A stretch of DNA of 64,000 nucleotides from NCBI RefSeq assembly GCF_028453695.1, contig NC_135778.1, forward strand, positions 5,962,166 to 6,026,165. The letters run 5' to 3'. Position 1 is the stretch's first letter, and each line of letters starts with the position of its first letter. Below, piece by piece: positions 36,101 to 44,976 of this stretch. The position numbers and the translations under genes are program-made. Below the pieces are notes generated by a model. That model was not told the DNA's origin, searched no databases, and saw only the letters and a list, made by a program, of their open reading frames with translations. This DNA comes from Augochlora pura. Its lineage: Eukaryota; Arthropoda; Insecta; Hymenoptera; Halictidae.

Positions 36101-37520
36101 TTCGCTGCGGTGGTTCCTTCACCTCCACTTCGTAGTTCTGGAAAACATATTGCACAACGTTCCACGATCATCTTAGATACTGTAACAAGTACAATTTCTC
36201 GCTGAACCTGTCTCAAATTGCCGCAGTTCATTGGAATATCGAATTACGAATAAATTACCGTTGTATAAAATGAAAGTTGCCAAAATATTGTCCGAGAATC
36301 TTTTATATAGCTATGTAGGAAGTACGGACCAGTGTTGAAATTTTACGGGCAATCTCTTGGAACACGGTGACGGTCTCATGTACTCACGTTCTCCATGTTG
36401 TATCCGTCCACCGTGATCATTAAGGAATACCATCCGACAGATGACGGCGTCCAGGTAGCGCTGTAGCTTCCGTCGCCATTAGGTCTGACCTGCATGCTCT
36501 CGCTTGCCCTTTTTATGGCCGGCGACATGTACCGTAGCTCCTCGAAGGAATAGTTCTGATAAGCCTTCATAATGGTGATCGCGTAGAAACAGGTCTTGTT
36601 GTTAACCGTGACCTCGTACGGTACGTCCAGCGAAGGCTGAGGATGTCCGCCGAACGTCATCGGGTCCGGCTGCGAGATTCGACGAATCTTTTTCCCTTGT
36701 TCGGAGTTCGTTAATGCTGTCTTATCGATCGGGACTGCCTTTACCTCCACCTGCGAAAGAATTTGCAACAATTAAGTGCATCGGTGAACGTACAGTTCAA
36801 TGTACAATAAACGCTTCGATTTCAAGTATCAAAAATATTAACCCTTTGCAACTCGAGTGGTGACTCTAAGGAATCACGAAAATTAATGTATGAAATTTAA
36901 AAATAATCATTATGCTAATAAAGTTTAGATTTCGAAAATTGTTCAAACTATTATACGTGTCACAAATTTCATGTGTATAAAATTCAACTGGATAAGACAA
37001 AAAGGATATACCATAATTCAGAAAAATTATTTCAGATTTACAGATAAAATAGCTTCGAGTGCAAAGGGTCAACCCTTTTAAGTCTCGATCTAAAATACCT
37101 ATTTTAAGCAGCTGAAAAATGTCACGTTGAATATTCTATTTTAAAGTACCAATTAGATAGTAGCAACTTCATAGCAAAAACGATCGTACAACCAAAAAGC
37201 TTGCGCCATGAGATCATCATTTATGAATCGGCGTCGTAGTATGTACTAGGATTTACGGTCGACGCAACGTCGGACCAGCTGGTTCTAATATTCATACCTT
37301 TAAATTGGGCACGTGAACAACGTCTCCGTACTGGTCCTTCGTGTACATGGTGACGATGGCTGGCCATCCGCACTTCATTTCGTCCTTCGAGTACAGCACG
37401 TCGCATTTTAATGGGTCCACGAAACTGTCCGGTTGCAGCCATCTCGCGAGCCGTCCGCCGCTGGTGCCAGCAGTGCACAAGACGAAATCGCGCAGAAACA
37501 GTCGTTCGTTCGAGTGGCAA
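24547..37520 (-). CDS. hiw: highwire / MYCBP2 E3 ubiquitin ligase, 3' part (24 exons, 5' incomplete)
   Basis: PHR-family (MYCBP2/Highwire/RPM-1) ubiquitin ligase, which in animals controls synapse growth and axon degeneration and works with an F-box partner (Fsn/FBXO45). Coding exons in transcript order: 37520-37298, 36750-36388, 36137-35931, 35525-35290, 35247-35097, 34445-34088, 34006-33760, 33686-33496, 32985-32920, 32497-32408, 31476-31244, 30806-29295, 29237-29066, 29001-28616, 28412-28283, 28195-27789, 27717-27603, 27436-27246, 27180-26752, 26673-26302, 26242-26018, 25950-25178, 25108-24741, 24662-24547. All junctions are GT-AG and the phase is continuous throughout, giving about 2,520 residues. 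The stop codon is at 24547-24549, after the conserved ending CRNAHTF. Domain order matches the C-terminal half of the roughly 4,600-residue human protein. The first exon starts in mid-codon, so the 5' half lies elsewhere. The donor at 29066 was chosen mainly to keep phase and is the least certain boundary. Confidence 0.95.
25178..25950 (-). CDS. hiw: highwire exon: B-box-like segment and RING domain
   Basis: One 773-nt exon, about residues 2103-2360. It begins with a Cys/His-rich B-box-like segment (CNNHDDGE, CNDCGNLCGECDRILHLH), then the very conserved EEAIRVDLHEGCGRTKLFW. A further Cys-rich stretch (CRFCG, CSKVHSCGHICGG, CLPCLHRC) precedes the RING at about residues 2272-2322: CMICFTEAL, CGHVFHLHCC and CPICK supply the zinc ligands. 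In this ligase class the RING recruits E2-ubiquitin and passes the ubiquitin to cysteines in the next domain. The exon ends EYEGLYK with the last codon split across the intron. Confidence 0.95.
26018..27180 (-). CDS. hiw: highwire exons between DOC and B-box
   Basis: Exons 26752-27180, 26302-26673 and 26018-26242, about residues 1760-2102. They carry conserved PHR-family blocks: VFGKLIQGD followed by a short polyglutamine run (Q5), LSLLHTGSARVQRQVTALLK across a junction, PGILDVFLSCIAKSLTVQVK, and LWLALSSLCVLDSDHVERLS. The last exon ends in a short polyproline stretch (QPPPPR) that joins the B-box-like segment in phase. Most of this stretch appears alpha-helical. Confidence 0.9.
27246..28195 (-). 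CDS. hiw: highwire exons: DOC (APC10-like) domain
   Basis: Exons 27789-28195, 27603-27717 and 27246-27436, about residues 1524-1760. Segment ASSRQAMIGNLTDNSTETFW, followed by RMIYIHIDNCRDLTHKVSSV and the motif RHVAIGLEL, matches the jelly-roll DOC fold found in APC10 and in MYCBP2/Highwire at the equivalent distance from the C-terminus. The position in human (roughly 800-950 residues before the end) agrees with the placement here. In PHR ligases this domain is thought to bind partners or substrates; its exact role is not shown by the sequence. Confidence 0.92.
28283..29237 (-). CDS. hiw: highwire exons 13-15, helical region before DOC
   Basis: Exons 29066-29237, 28616-29001 and 28283-28412. 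The first is Ser-rich (MSDSDSESGKGRG) and ends with a run of Asn/Ser; its 3' boundary is the one junction I could set only by phase. The second has mostly helical, hydrophobic content (LMRPVMLFVLQQHNLQHLQL, VYAMQALNWLLRSV). The third continues in phase with DMIDVCEHPLSDLVIAG and ends LMLLPPLG. Introns here are very short (57, 64 and 203 bp). Confidence 0.88.
29295..30806 (-). CDS. hiw: highwire large central exon with zinc-binding segment
   Basis: A single 1,512-nt exon (504 codons, phase 0 at both ends), about residues 791-1294. It opens with a basic, disordered stretch, then the PHR-family block VAECLRAVFAAFLWHEGIVH, near residue 865. A Lys/Glu/Arg-rich stretch follows (EKRPREEKQKEREKKGNRKK). 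Next comes a cysteine/histidine segment, CELCGLMFPHPVTYHMKMMH, which has C-x2-C and H-x4-H spacing and is followed by a Gly-rich insert and CDTC. This resembles a C2H2-type finger with an extra CxxC pair. The strong GC content makes long antisense open frames here; they are shadows. A donor GTAAGAG follows AACGGAAGG at 29295. Confidence 0.92.
30902..31127 (+). mobile_element. Family B MITE inside a highwire intron
   Basis: Begins TTGACCCCTTGCGCTGTTAC and ends CGTTATTATAGCGCAAAGGGG before TAA. The left interior (CAGAGCTACGTTGATTACGA) is shared with the fragment at 61783. It occupies about half of the intron between exons 29295-30806 and 31244-31476. Confidence 0.75.
31244..34006 (-). CDS. hiw: highwire exons: low-complexity linker with poly-Gly and two short cassette-type exons
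   Basis: Five exons: 33760-34006, 33496-33686, 32920-32985, 32408-32497 and 31244-31476. The first contains a run of about two dozen glycines broken by one cysteine (near 33835-33915), then FSVLQKWLRGDD. The second contains the conserved block FSEFVGVSVKELVKAIGE and a TPPETP motif. The next two are 66 and 90 nt long, both multiples of three and both bounded by phase-1 introns, so either can be skipped without a frameshift. The last is Ser/Thr-rich (SPSPSCSS, SPPDTPKK). The whole region looks disordered and rich in candidate proline-directed phosphorylation sites. The intron 31477-32407 is about 930 bp with no recognisable content. Confidence 0.87.
33090..33177. repeat. (GA)n microsatellite in a highwire intron
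   Basis: About 88 bp of GA with CAGA and AAGA interruptions, in the intron 32986-33495. Confidence 0.9.
34088..36137 (-). CDS. hiw: highwire exons: two SH3b-like repeats
   Basis: Four exons (35931-36137, 35290-35525, 35097-35247, 34088-34445) encode two related units that both span an exon junction. Unit one reads LRIRAHPSLQSEQIGLISVN, then continues to DDGVWLRL. Unit two reads NIRSRPNLKAAPVGIMAPGN, then continues to SDGTWVRI. The pattern (R-x-HP/RP start, G-x-I/M, a hydrophobic strand, DG-x-W-[VL]-R-[LI]) resembles bacterial-type SH3 (SH3b) repeats; that label is my inference. Each unit is followed by a similar segment ending in KQYC or KYCFDRG, so the whole module appears tandemly duplicated. 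The introns hold no recognisable gene; the 650 bp intron 34446-35096 is AT-rich. Confidence 0.88.
36388..37520 (-). CDS. hiw: highwire exons: filamin-type repeat
   Basis: Two exons (37298-37520 and 36388-36750) joined in phase encode about residues 1-195 of the visible protein. The first carries the family block GTSGGRLARWLQPDS, followed by DQYGDVVHVPNLK at its 3' end. The second holds the filamin/ABP280-type core, including PNGDGSYSATWTPSSVGWYS near residues 165-185 and ending DGYNMEN. In human MYCBP2 a single filamin repeat sits at this place between the second PHR domain and the linker. The acceptor before 37520 has a pyrimidine-rich tract, so this is an internal exon and not the gene start. 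The intron between the two exons carries a complete family A MITE (36839-37071). Confidence 0.93.
36838..37071 (+). mobile_element. Family A MITE inside a highwire intron
   Basis: Begins TTAACCCTTTGCAACTCGAG and ends CTTCGAGTGCAAAGGGTC. It lies wholly in the intron between exons 36388-36750 and 37298-37520. It does not touch either splice site. Confidence 0.85.
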
Positions 37521-40500
37521 CTGGAAAACAACAAAGAAAATCCCTGCTATTAAATCATCGTCGAAGAAAAATAATTAAAATCGAAGCCGATTTAAACTCC
37601 GTCGTTTTAATGCCACGTGGTAACCGATCGCGGCAACGAATTCATCGTAAACCGTCCGACGAAGCTACGAACTTTAATAGATCGTGAGCGCGTAGTTGGG
37701 GGTCAAAGAATAGATCCAAACGAGGATTGTCGCAGGTTGTCGACTCGTTAGAACGAGTTTCCGAGTTACAATGCCCCTAATTGGTGATCCGTTCCGCGGG
37801 CCTCGTCTGGATAAATCACGAGCAGAGGACGATGCTCCTCTGCCAGCCAGACAATCGTTGCTTCCCCTAGCGAGTCATCGCCGGAGTCATCCCTAATAAG
37901 GCGCAATCACATCGCAATTCTGTTCTCCGCAGCTCGTTCCAGCGATGAGTTCGCTACCTATACCGTACCATCGCGCCTCGAACGATTTCGCTTGTGACGA
38001 GCGCAGCTCTCGCGCGAACGACTTCTTCGAACCCTTTAAACTTGCTGCTCTCGGTCGCGTTACCAAACCGGCGTAGCGAACAACACGGTCAATACATAAT
38101 TAATAGAGACGTTCTTCCTCGAAAGAAACTCGATCCGCCCGAGGCGATAACTGTCAATTACGTGTACAGTTTCGTAGAATGTTTACGATTCGATTGACCG
38201 CAAAGAATCATTTTCGATTCTTACGGCGCTGACTTGCAGGAAGCTGCCAAAACACTGAGATCAATTGAACCGGGGAGTCTCGGGGGGCCGTGCGACGAGA
38301 ATAGTCTACGTCAATGAGAATGTACGCCTGTCACACTGCGGAGTGTCACGTACGTCTTGTTTATTAGAGCTTCGTGTTTCAAATCTGTGGCCGTGAAGGT
38401 GCCATTTAATGTACCATTTACAATGAAGTGGCTCTGAAGGTTTGCTTTGAAATTTTTTTTGATAGAATAAATAACGATGACAGCGATGCATAAGAGTTTT
38501 ATTATTTAATTCGGCGAACTTCGTTTCACCCTGTTACTTGATTCGGCGAACTCAATTTAAATGTATTATTTCATTCGGTAATGCTTGATCTATACATGTG
38601 TTATTTAATTCAATACATTTAGTTTATATGTGTTATTTAATTTATACGTGTTATGTAATTCAGGAGATAAAGATTTCCAACGAGTAAAAACATTTACTAG
38701 TACTTCAGTCGTAATAAAATAGTATAAAATAGTACTCTGGTACTATTATTAGCATTAAAATTATTATTATTTACATTATTACATTACAATTACATTTACA
38801 TATATTATATTACATTAAAATTACTGCAATACCAGCGTCTGCGTCAACCAATGTAAACAATGCGTATTTCGTGTAAATATGGATATACGGACGGCTTAAT
38901 GATCGCAGAAATGGATAATAATTGGAGCGCATGTTAGATACCGGCCCGTCTATCTGTTAAATACCAACTCGTCTATCTTTAACTCCAACTCATCCCGATT
39001 AGCCAGTAAGAACTCGATAACAAATTACTCATCAAACCAAACTGACCGTTAAACCCACCAGCCCCTGTCGCGTCACTTTTCCCGAACCTCGGCTCTTCGT
39101 GTCGTCCTCCGCGTCATCCACCCTCCCTTCCCCATCGCATCAAAAAACACCTTCTATATATACACCCCCATTTTTAAGAATCCTTCTTCTTGCATCTAGA
39201 CCGGACGATCGCGAACACGAGACGCACTCATACCGCCGATAGTTAAATAAACCTCGAAGATTTTCCATGAAACCTGTTCTATTCATTTCACTAACTCGGA
39301 ATCCAACAAGCATACGATCCGTAGCGAATGTAGAATGTAGAATACGTAAGTATGTAGAATAGAGACGGAGGAGTAAGAACGGCATAATTCACGGGATATC
39401 GAAGGCGTCACGAAAGACGATATCACGATCATTTTATCCGCGTGGGCGTTGATACGAATTTTTTGAGACGACACCGAAGACTATCCTAGATGAAGGTGTC
39501 GTTTTACTGATCGACCCGGTAATAAGAGCCGGAAGAAGATCGATGGAAGGTATGTGAAACGCGATCGAACGAAGGAGGAACGGGGCGTGGTGCACGGAAG
39601 AGACGCCGCGACAGAAATTGGGAGACGGGCGGTTCTTAAGGTCAGACCCGATGTGACGTATGGTCAGCACGTGGTCATTTCGGAAATGGCCACTTCAACC
39701 GGCGTCAGGTGTTTCCGGGTTTGAGAAAAGCCGTTATGAATGAATGGACGTTTCGCATGTGCGACGCGACGGGGAGGGAGGAGGGGAGGGGAGGGTAGGG
39801 CGGCGGGACGCCGCCGGGCCAGAAGTTGCACGGACACGCGCAATTTCTCATGGGAAATTAAATGGCCAGGCTTCTGCTCATAAAGCGAAGAGCTACGTCG
39901 CTGTCTACCATGAAAAGCGACGTGGCTATGAAGAGACGCTTTCGCGGACGAGTCGTCCCGTTTTTACGGTGCCCTGTGTGCCGCGCGCGCGCGCGCCCGC
40001 CCGCCCCGTTGGCTTTTCAGTTTTCTGCGAACCGGTCATAAAAGAAGCTATTTTGCCTTCCAGCCGCCACGCCGCGTCCCTTTTTCCCGTGTAATTTTTG
40101 GAGAGACATTATTACAAACGCACCTCGTGGATTCGAGACCGCCGGACGACTGCACCTTGACGACTCCGACAAAGGATATTAAAATATTTCACGTGCGCCT
40201 TCTTATATTACCGTTCAGCATCATTATTTTAGATAACAATTTATGTGTAATAATATGTAATAATTTTTATATAAATATTATGTAGATATTTTTATAGAAA
40301 TCAATAATTTAAGCAGGTGCAATTGTTTCTTGAATTTACTTTAATTTAATCCAAACAAGACCGTAGGAAATTTCTTTTTAGTAAAAAACAAACCATTTTT
40401 TATGTTTTTTGGCGTTTCATTTCATTGTGAAGTATCACATGTGGCAATTACGTGTGAAAATTTCAATTCAATGGGATAAAATTACACGAACGACGTAGCC

Positions 40501-41984
40501 AATTCACATCGCAATCCCATTGAAATTCGATCACAATAGAGTAATGTTTTCTTGCGTTGTGTATGACGTAATTCCGACTTGTTTCAGTCATAAACAATCA
40601 ATAATCGTATCATTATAACTGTGTCTTCATTCTCATTTTCAAAAACGATTTCGTTCGACTAAAATCCACACCTAACTGACTCTTGAATTTTCACCTCTTT
40701 TATGCAAAATTTGCTTCGAACTGCCGTAAGAAATGTTCAATTCTTGAAAACGATGTGAAATTATTATCGATGGCTTATTAGCAACACTTTCATAAATGAC
40801 AACAATGTTTTCATTTGAGCTGTGTTTGATTCGCCAAACTGCGAGCTGTGTACGATGAACAGATCCAGTTTTATCAAATTCTTTAATTAAAAATCACAAT
40901 AATTTAATTAAATATAATATGTTAATTTAATGAAAATTTTAGCTCGATGGCGAGGCAGTGAAAGTGTTACTCGAGCCGAGCTGAACAGGTGCAAAAGCTT
41001 GAAATCTTCAAGGTTATTAGTATCATTTATCTATAAATCATAGATATTTTTTTATCGCGCATTATAGCGCGTGAACAAATTTCTGTAAATAAAACCCTGA
41101 CTTCGAAGATGACTCGATCAAAATACTGTCGTCTTTAAAATCAATATAGAGAAAAATGAGAAAGCGTGACGTCAACATTTGTATAGAAAACGCAAAAGCA
41201 ACGGAGAGTAAAAGACATTGTATAAAAACTCGAGGATCTCCTTGAACTTGAACGAAAACAAGTAAATAACAATGGTAGCCGAGTTTTTCGTCCCACCGCG
41301 TATTGCGACCTATCCCCGATCAAAACATCACGCGGTGAAAACCGCAAAGGACGTTACCGGTCGTCGCGAGAAACAAAGAAAAAGGCAGGAAGAGAGAACA
41401 GACGAACCAATATCAGTTGCAGTTGACGAGGCGCGGGTGCCCTCCGACGACCGTAACCAGCTCCGGCGAAACCGCACACGAGCTGCCGCCGCCACCACTG
41501 GTTACGTAAAACCTCGGTCACGAGGATCCGTGTTTCGCGATGGTCAGAGTCGTTTCGCCGGGTAACTTGGTCAAGGTCATTCCTCGTAGGGCAGAAAGTG
41601 CGCCGACCCCGGCGACCTGCTCGAAAACCGGTGTGCGCCGCGTCCGACATGCAGCAGCAGCAGCGAGCGAGCACGGTTCCCCGTGGTTCCCGGCGACGGC
41701 GAAGCCCGGCCGAACCGGTGTCGCGCCGAAGAGTTTCGCCCCTCCGACGTTCACCGTGCCAGGCTTTTATCTTTTAAAAGCCCCGAAGAGGGAGAGCACG
41801 CGGGAGCGTGTGGCAGCCAAGCCAAGGAACACGACGAGTTCTTTGGTGGGGAGGAGACACCGATCGTGCATGCCACCGACCACAGTTTGAAAGCAACCTC
41901 CGTCATGATCGCGTCAGCTGGCCTCTAGTCGCCCCACCTCTACGGAAACGAGTCGTCCGCGCGCGTGTTACGACTCGCTCGCGC
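37521..41984. other. Stretch between highwire and the LRR exon, probably highwire intron
   Basis: The acceptor at 37520 shows that highwire continues to the right, so this should be intron. I could not find an exon with the required phase (ending two bases into a codon) and a family match. It contains pyrimidine-rich DNA (39050-39160), a CpG-rich patch (39740-40080) and AT-rich DNA. Confidence 0.45.
38498..38664. repeat. Imperfect repeats of TGTTATTTAATTC
   Basis: The motif TGTTATTTAATT and close variants recur at irregular 25-40 bp spacing, with CGGCGAAC shared by the first units. It is an old, decayed minisatellite. Confidence 0.55.
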
Positions 41985-42407
41985 GAGTGTATATACGCGA
42001 GCAGTATAGTTCCCGTCTCCGCCTGGTAATCGCAGCGCAAGGATCCTCGTCGAGCCGTCGTCGAGCATCGAGAGAGAGAGGAATCCGGTTCCTCGCGATC
42101 GAGAGGAACGATCGATAACGCACGGAAAAACTACCGGCCGAGTACAGTGCCTCTCTTTGTCCTCGATACCCGCCTCCGATGAACGCGGCTGCCCCCGGGA
42201 CCGGCACGAAGCAAGATCTACGCGGCCCGATGTGAAAGTTCGAAAGTATCTCGGCGGATCGAAGAGGATCCAGATCGACGCGGATGGAAGTGTACACGGG
42301 TTAACGGGTGTATATCGCGAACGATGTGAGGAAGGAGGTCCACCGGCGGGGAAATCGAACGCGCATCGACCGCGACCTTTGTCCCGAGGATCTCGCCCGA
42401 TCCCACG
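41985..42407 (+). promoter_or_regulatory. Probable promoter and 5' UTR of the LRR-protein gene
   Basis: CpG-rich stretch just upstream of the signal-peptide exon. A TATATA element at 41990-41995 would put a start site near 42020, but no clear initiator follows, so the start is only inferred. Several short open frames overlap here and none looks coding. Confidence 0.3.
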
Positions 42408-42614
42408 ATGAGCGCCAGGAGGAGAGTGTACAGCGCCCTGGACGGGCTCAAGTGTGATCGTGCGGTCTCATGCTCGGTGTTCGTGTGGTGTCTAGTTGTT
42501 CTGGCTGGTAACGTCGCGAGTGCACCGCCCGGGATATGCGCGATGAACGGGTGCAACTGCTCCGCCAAGGCACACCGTTGGATTAGCGTCAAGTGTGTCT
42601 TCTCCAATGATCAG
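42408..42614 (+). CDS. First coding exon of a secreted/membrane leucine-rich-repeat protein (partial)
   Basis: An ATG at 42408 opens 69 codons that end at a clean donor, GATCAG|GTGAAT (42614/42615), in phase 0. Residues 1-21 are a polar, basic lead; residues 22-39 are a hydrophobic signal segment (CSVFVWCLVVLAGNVASA). After it come four cysteines, C44-x4-C49-x-C51-x11-C63, the spacing of an LRR N-terminal cap. I therefore infer an extracellular LRR protein of the artichoke/chaoptin/slit type, but cannot name it. Downstream exons are not recognisable in the remaining 21 kb, so the next intron is long or the next exons are short. The exon lies on the strand opposite highwire and about 4.9 kb from its first visible exon; it may be nested in a highwire intron. 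Confidence 0.6.
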
Positions 42615-43235
42615 GTGAATGAAACGCTATATCCTCGTCACTAACCTCCCCCCGGCGAAGACGACGTTCGCGTGCACGGTGACCGGATCGATCGGACGCT
42701 GTTGCTCTCGTCGACGATCCGAGCCGATGAAATCCGCGACCGCCATCGTTGCTGCTGCTAACCTAGGACGCCGATGCAAGCCCCATGACTAACACTCCTC
42801 TCCCTAGGTTTCCGACTTCGCTCGTTTGGGATTATGAGTTTCGGTATCTTCGGTGGAACGGACTCTGGTCCGTGGTCTAAAAATGGAAGGTCCTCTCGGC
42901 CGAACGAGCATTCGTTCTCGTACTGCTACGACGCACGTGGAGACAAAGATCTTTCTCCCCGTGCTACATAGTAATCAAGCGAATGCGCAATACTGAAACT
43001 TTGTTGCAATTCAACACCGATCTGCGCGTTCTTGTATAGCTGAAGCTGCGTCTACACTGAGGCGACATCGAACATTGTCTCACCTCTTGTTGCCGCGTGC
43101 TTCAAAATGTTTCCAACGCACGATCATTGTTAATAACCGCGACTATACTCGGAAATATGATATTTACAAAATGTTCCTCCACGTTGCTTCAATGTAAGCG
43201 TAGTTCAAGACTACAACGGGACTATATTGTTTGAT

Positions 43236-43455
43236 TTACGCTAAGCCTACCACGATCAAACAACCGATTCCTTATTTAAAAATTGTTAGAACGATTGAAA
43301 AATTTTTATCGAAAATTATCGCATAAATTATATTATTGGAACAACTGCTGTAACAAAAATTACGTAGACACGAAATCTAAATGAATTGGATCTTGTCACT
43401 CTTATCAGGCAATGCGCGTCGGTTGATTTTACTGTTCGGTAGGATTATCGTTAAT
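43236..43455. mobile_element. Family C TTAA element
   Basis: Left end ACGCTAAGCCTACCACGATC, followed by AACAACCG, is answered at the right by CGGTTGATTTTACTGTTCGG, then TAGGATTATCGTTAA. The ends are inverted but imperfect. Confidence 0.55.
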
Positions 43456-44949
43456 GCTATTAATATTAGCTATGTTCGGATGACTCAGAATCTTCTGAAT
43501 AACTGAATAGAAATAACATTGTCCTTAGTAAAGTGTAGCATTGAATTGTCAATTGACATTTTATACGAGACACGGGACTATCGCATTCCAAAGATACTAT
43601 AACGAGCATTGATAATAACAGCAGTTATCGCTGAAAGTTGTTTATAGCGGAATTGTAGAGTACAATGTTTCGCTATGACGCAGAACGTGTTTGACTCGGA
43701 GACAGCAGGGCGAGCTAATTGGAAGGTATTGTTGTCGAAAAACAGTTTCCATCGGCGAGCGGACGCGCTTATCTACGGCGGTATCTCGAAATTAGCCGAA
43801 ATTGCGAACCGGGCCGGCGTTCAAGGCGAACGCGCGCGAGACCTGCAGTTCTAGAACGGTGAAAGTTTCCGGAGCGCGGGGGCCTCTGGAGATCGTGTTC
43901 CAGCCGGAATTAGCATATAAATCATTGGTCCGTGAACACGCCGGGAATCACACAGTAGGGTGCGCATGGGTAGACTTCGGCCGAACGCTGTACAGCCCCG
44001 ACTTCTATGAGCACGTTTCGAAGCATTATACATATCCGGAGTTCCACTTGCTGTTGTCTCGTTGTCAGCTGCGCTCGACTGGATGCAGTTCAACCGATGC
44101 ACCATACGCCCCGGTTTCAGAGAACATGTTGCGATGCTCGCCGACCGGCTGGGCTCTTCGAGAAACTTAAAATCGCGCCAGACGCGCCAGCCCGCTAACG
44201 AGTTCACACGTTCCTCGGATCACCATGTTGTTATGTCTTTCAATTGAGCTGATCGCTTGATTGTTGCTCCGTTAACACCAAAATCGCGCTCTAAAAGCAG
44301 CTAACGTCTATTGCTTTATGACGACGAAAAGACATTTATTATTTAGACATTTCATTTTTATTAAAATGTATGTTCGTATTAAAGAATTACTTCAATGATT
44401 CTCTACGAAATAAGCTAATATAGAAGCACGAATAAATATATCGCAATAAAATTAGTCATTTTTAAAAATCAACTGAAACGAATTGATGGTTTCTTATTAA
44501 TTCGATGCGGTGCATTTAAAGTTTATTTTTCTGATAATACCGTGCCCTTTTCTAAAAACATGTATGCTGTAAAAAAATGAAATTTAACTGGGAAAAGTAA
44601 AAAATGATCCAACACATTGTTCTGACGCGTTCCAAAAAATACACAGCCTAATCCACAGTATCATTGCCGAAAATCGAGAATTACTATCCAATATTCCCAG
44701 CAGAGAATCGCCGTGTGACGCGACGTGTCTGGTAATATTCGCACACGTGCACTGTCATATTAGAAGCTTGAACAAGCACACCTTATACCTCTACAGCCGC
44801 AAAAATGTCTGAGCGCCAACCTGCCCCGGTATAATCTTACCGGTTCCTCTCCCCTATTGTTCTCCTGCAGCGTGTAACGAGCCTAAGCGCTGAAGTTCCA
44901 ACTAGCAGAACCACAAGCCCGCCAATTAAATCACTCGTAAATGGTTACG

Positions 44950-44976
44950 CAGAGAGAGAGAGAGAGAGAGAGAGAC
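44950..44976. repeat. (GA)n microsatellite
   Basis: About 13 uninterrupted GA units. Confidence 0.85.
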
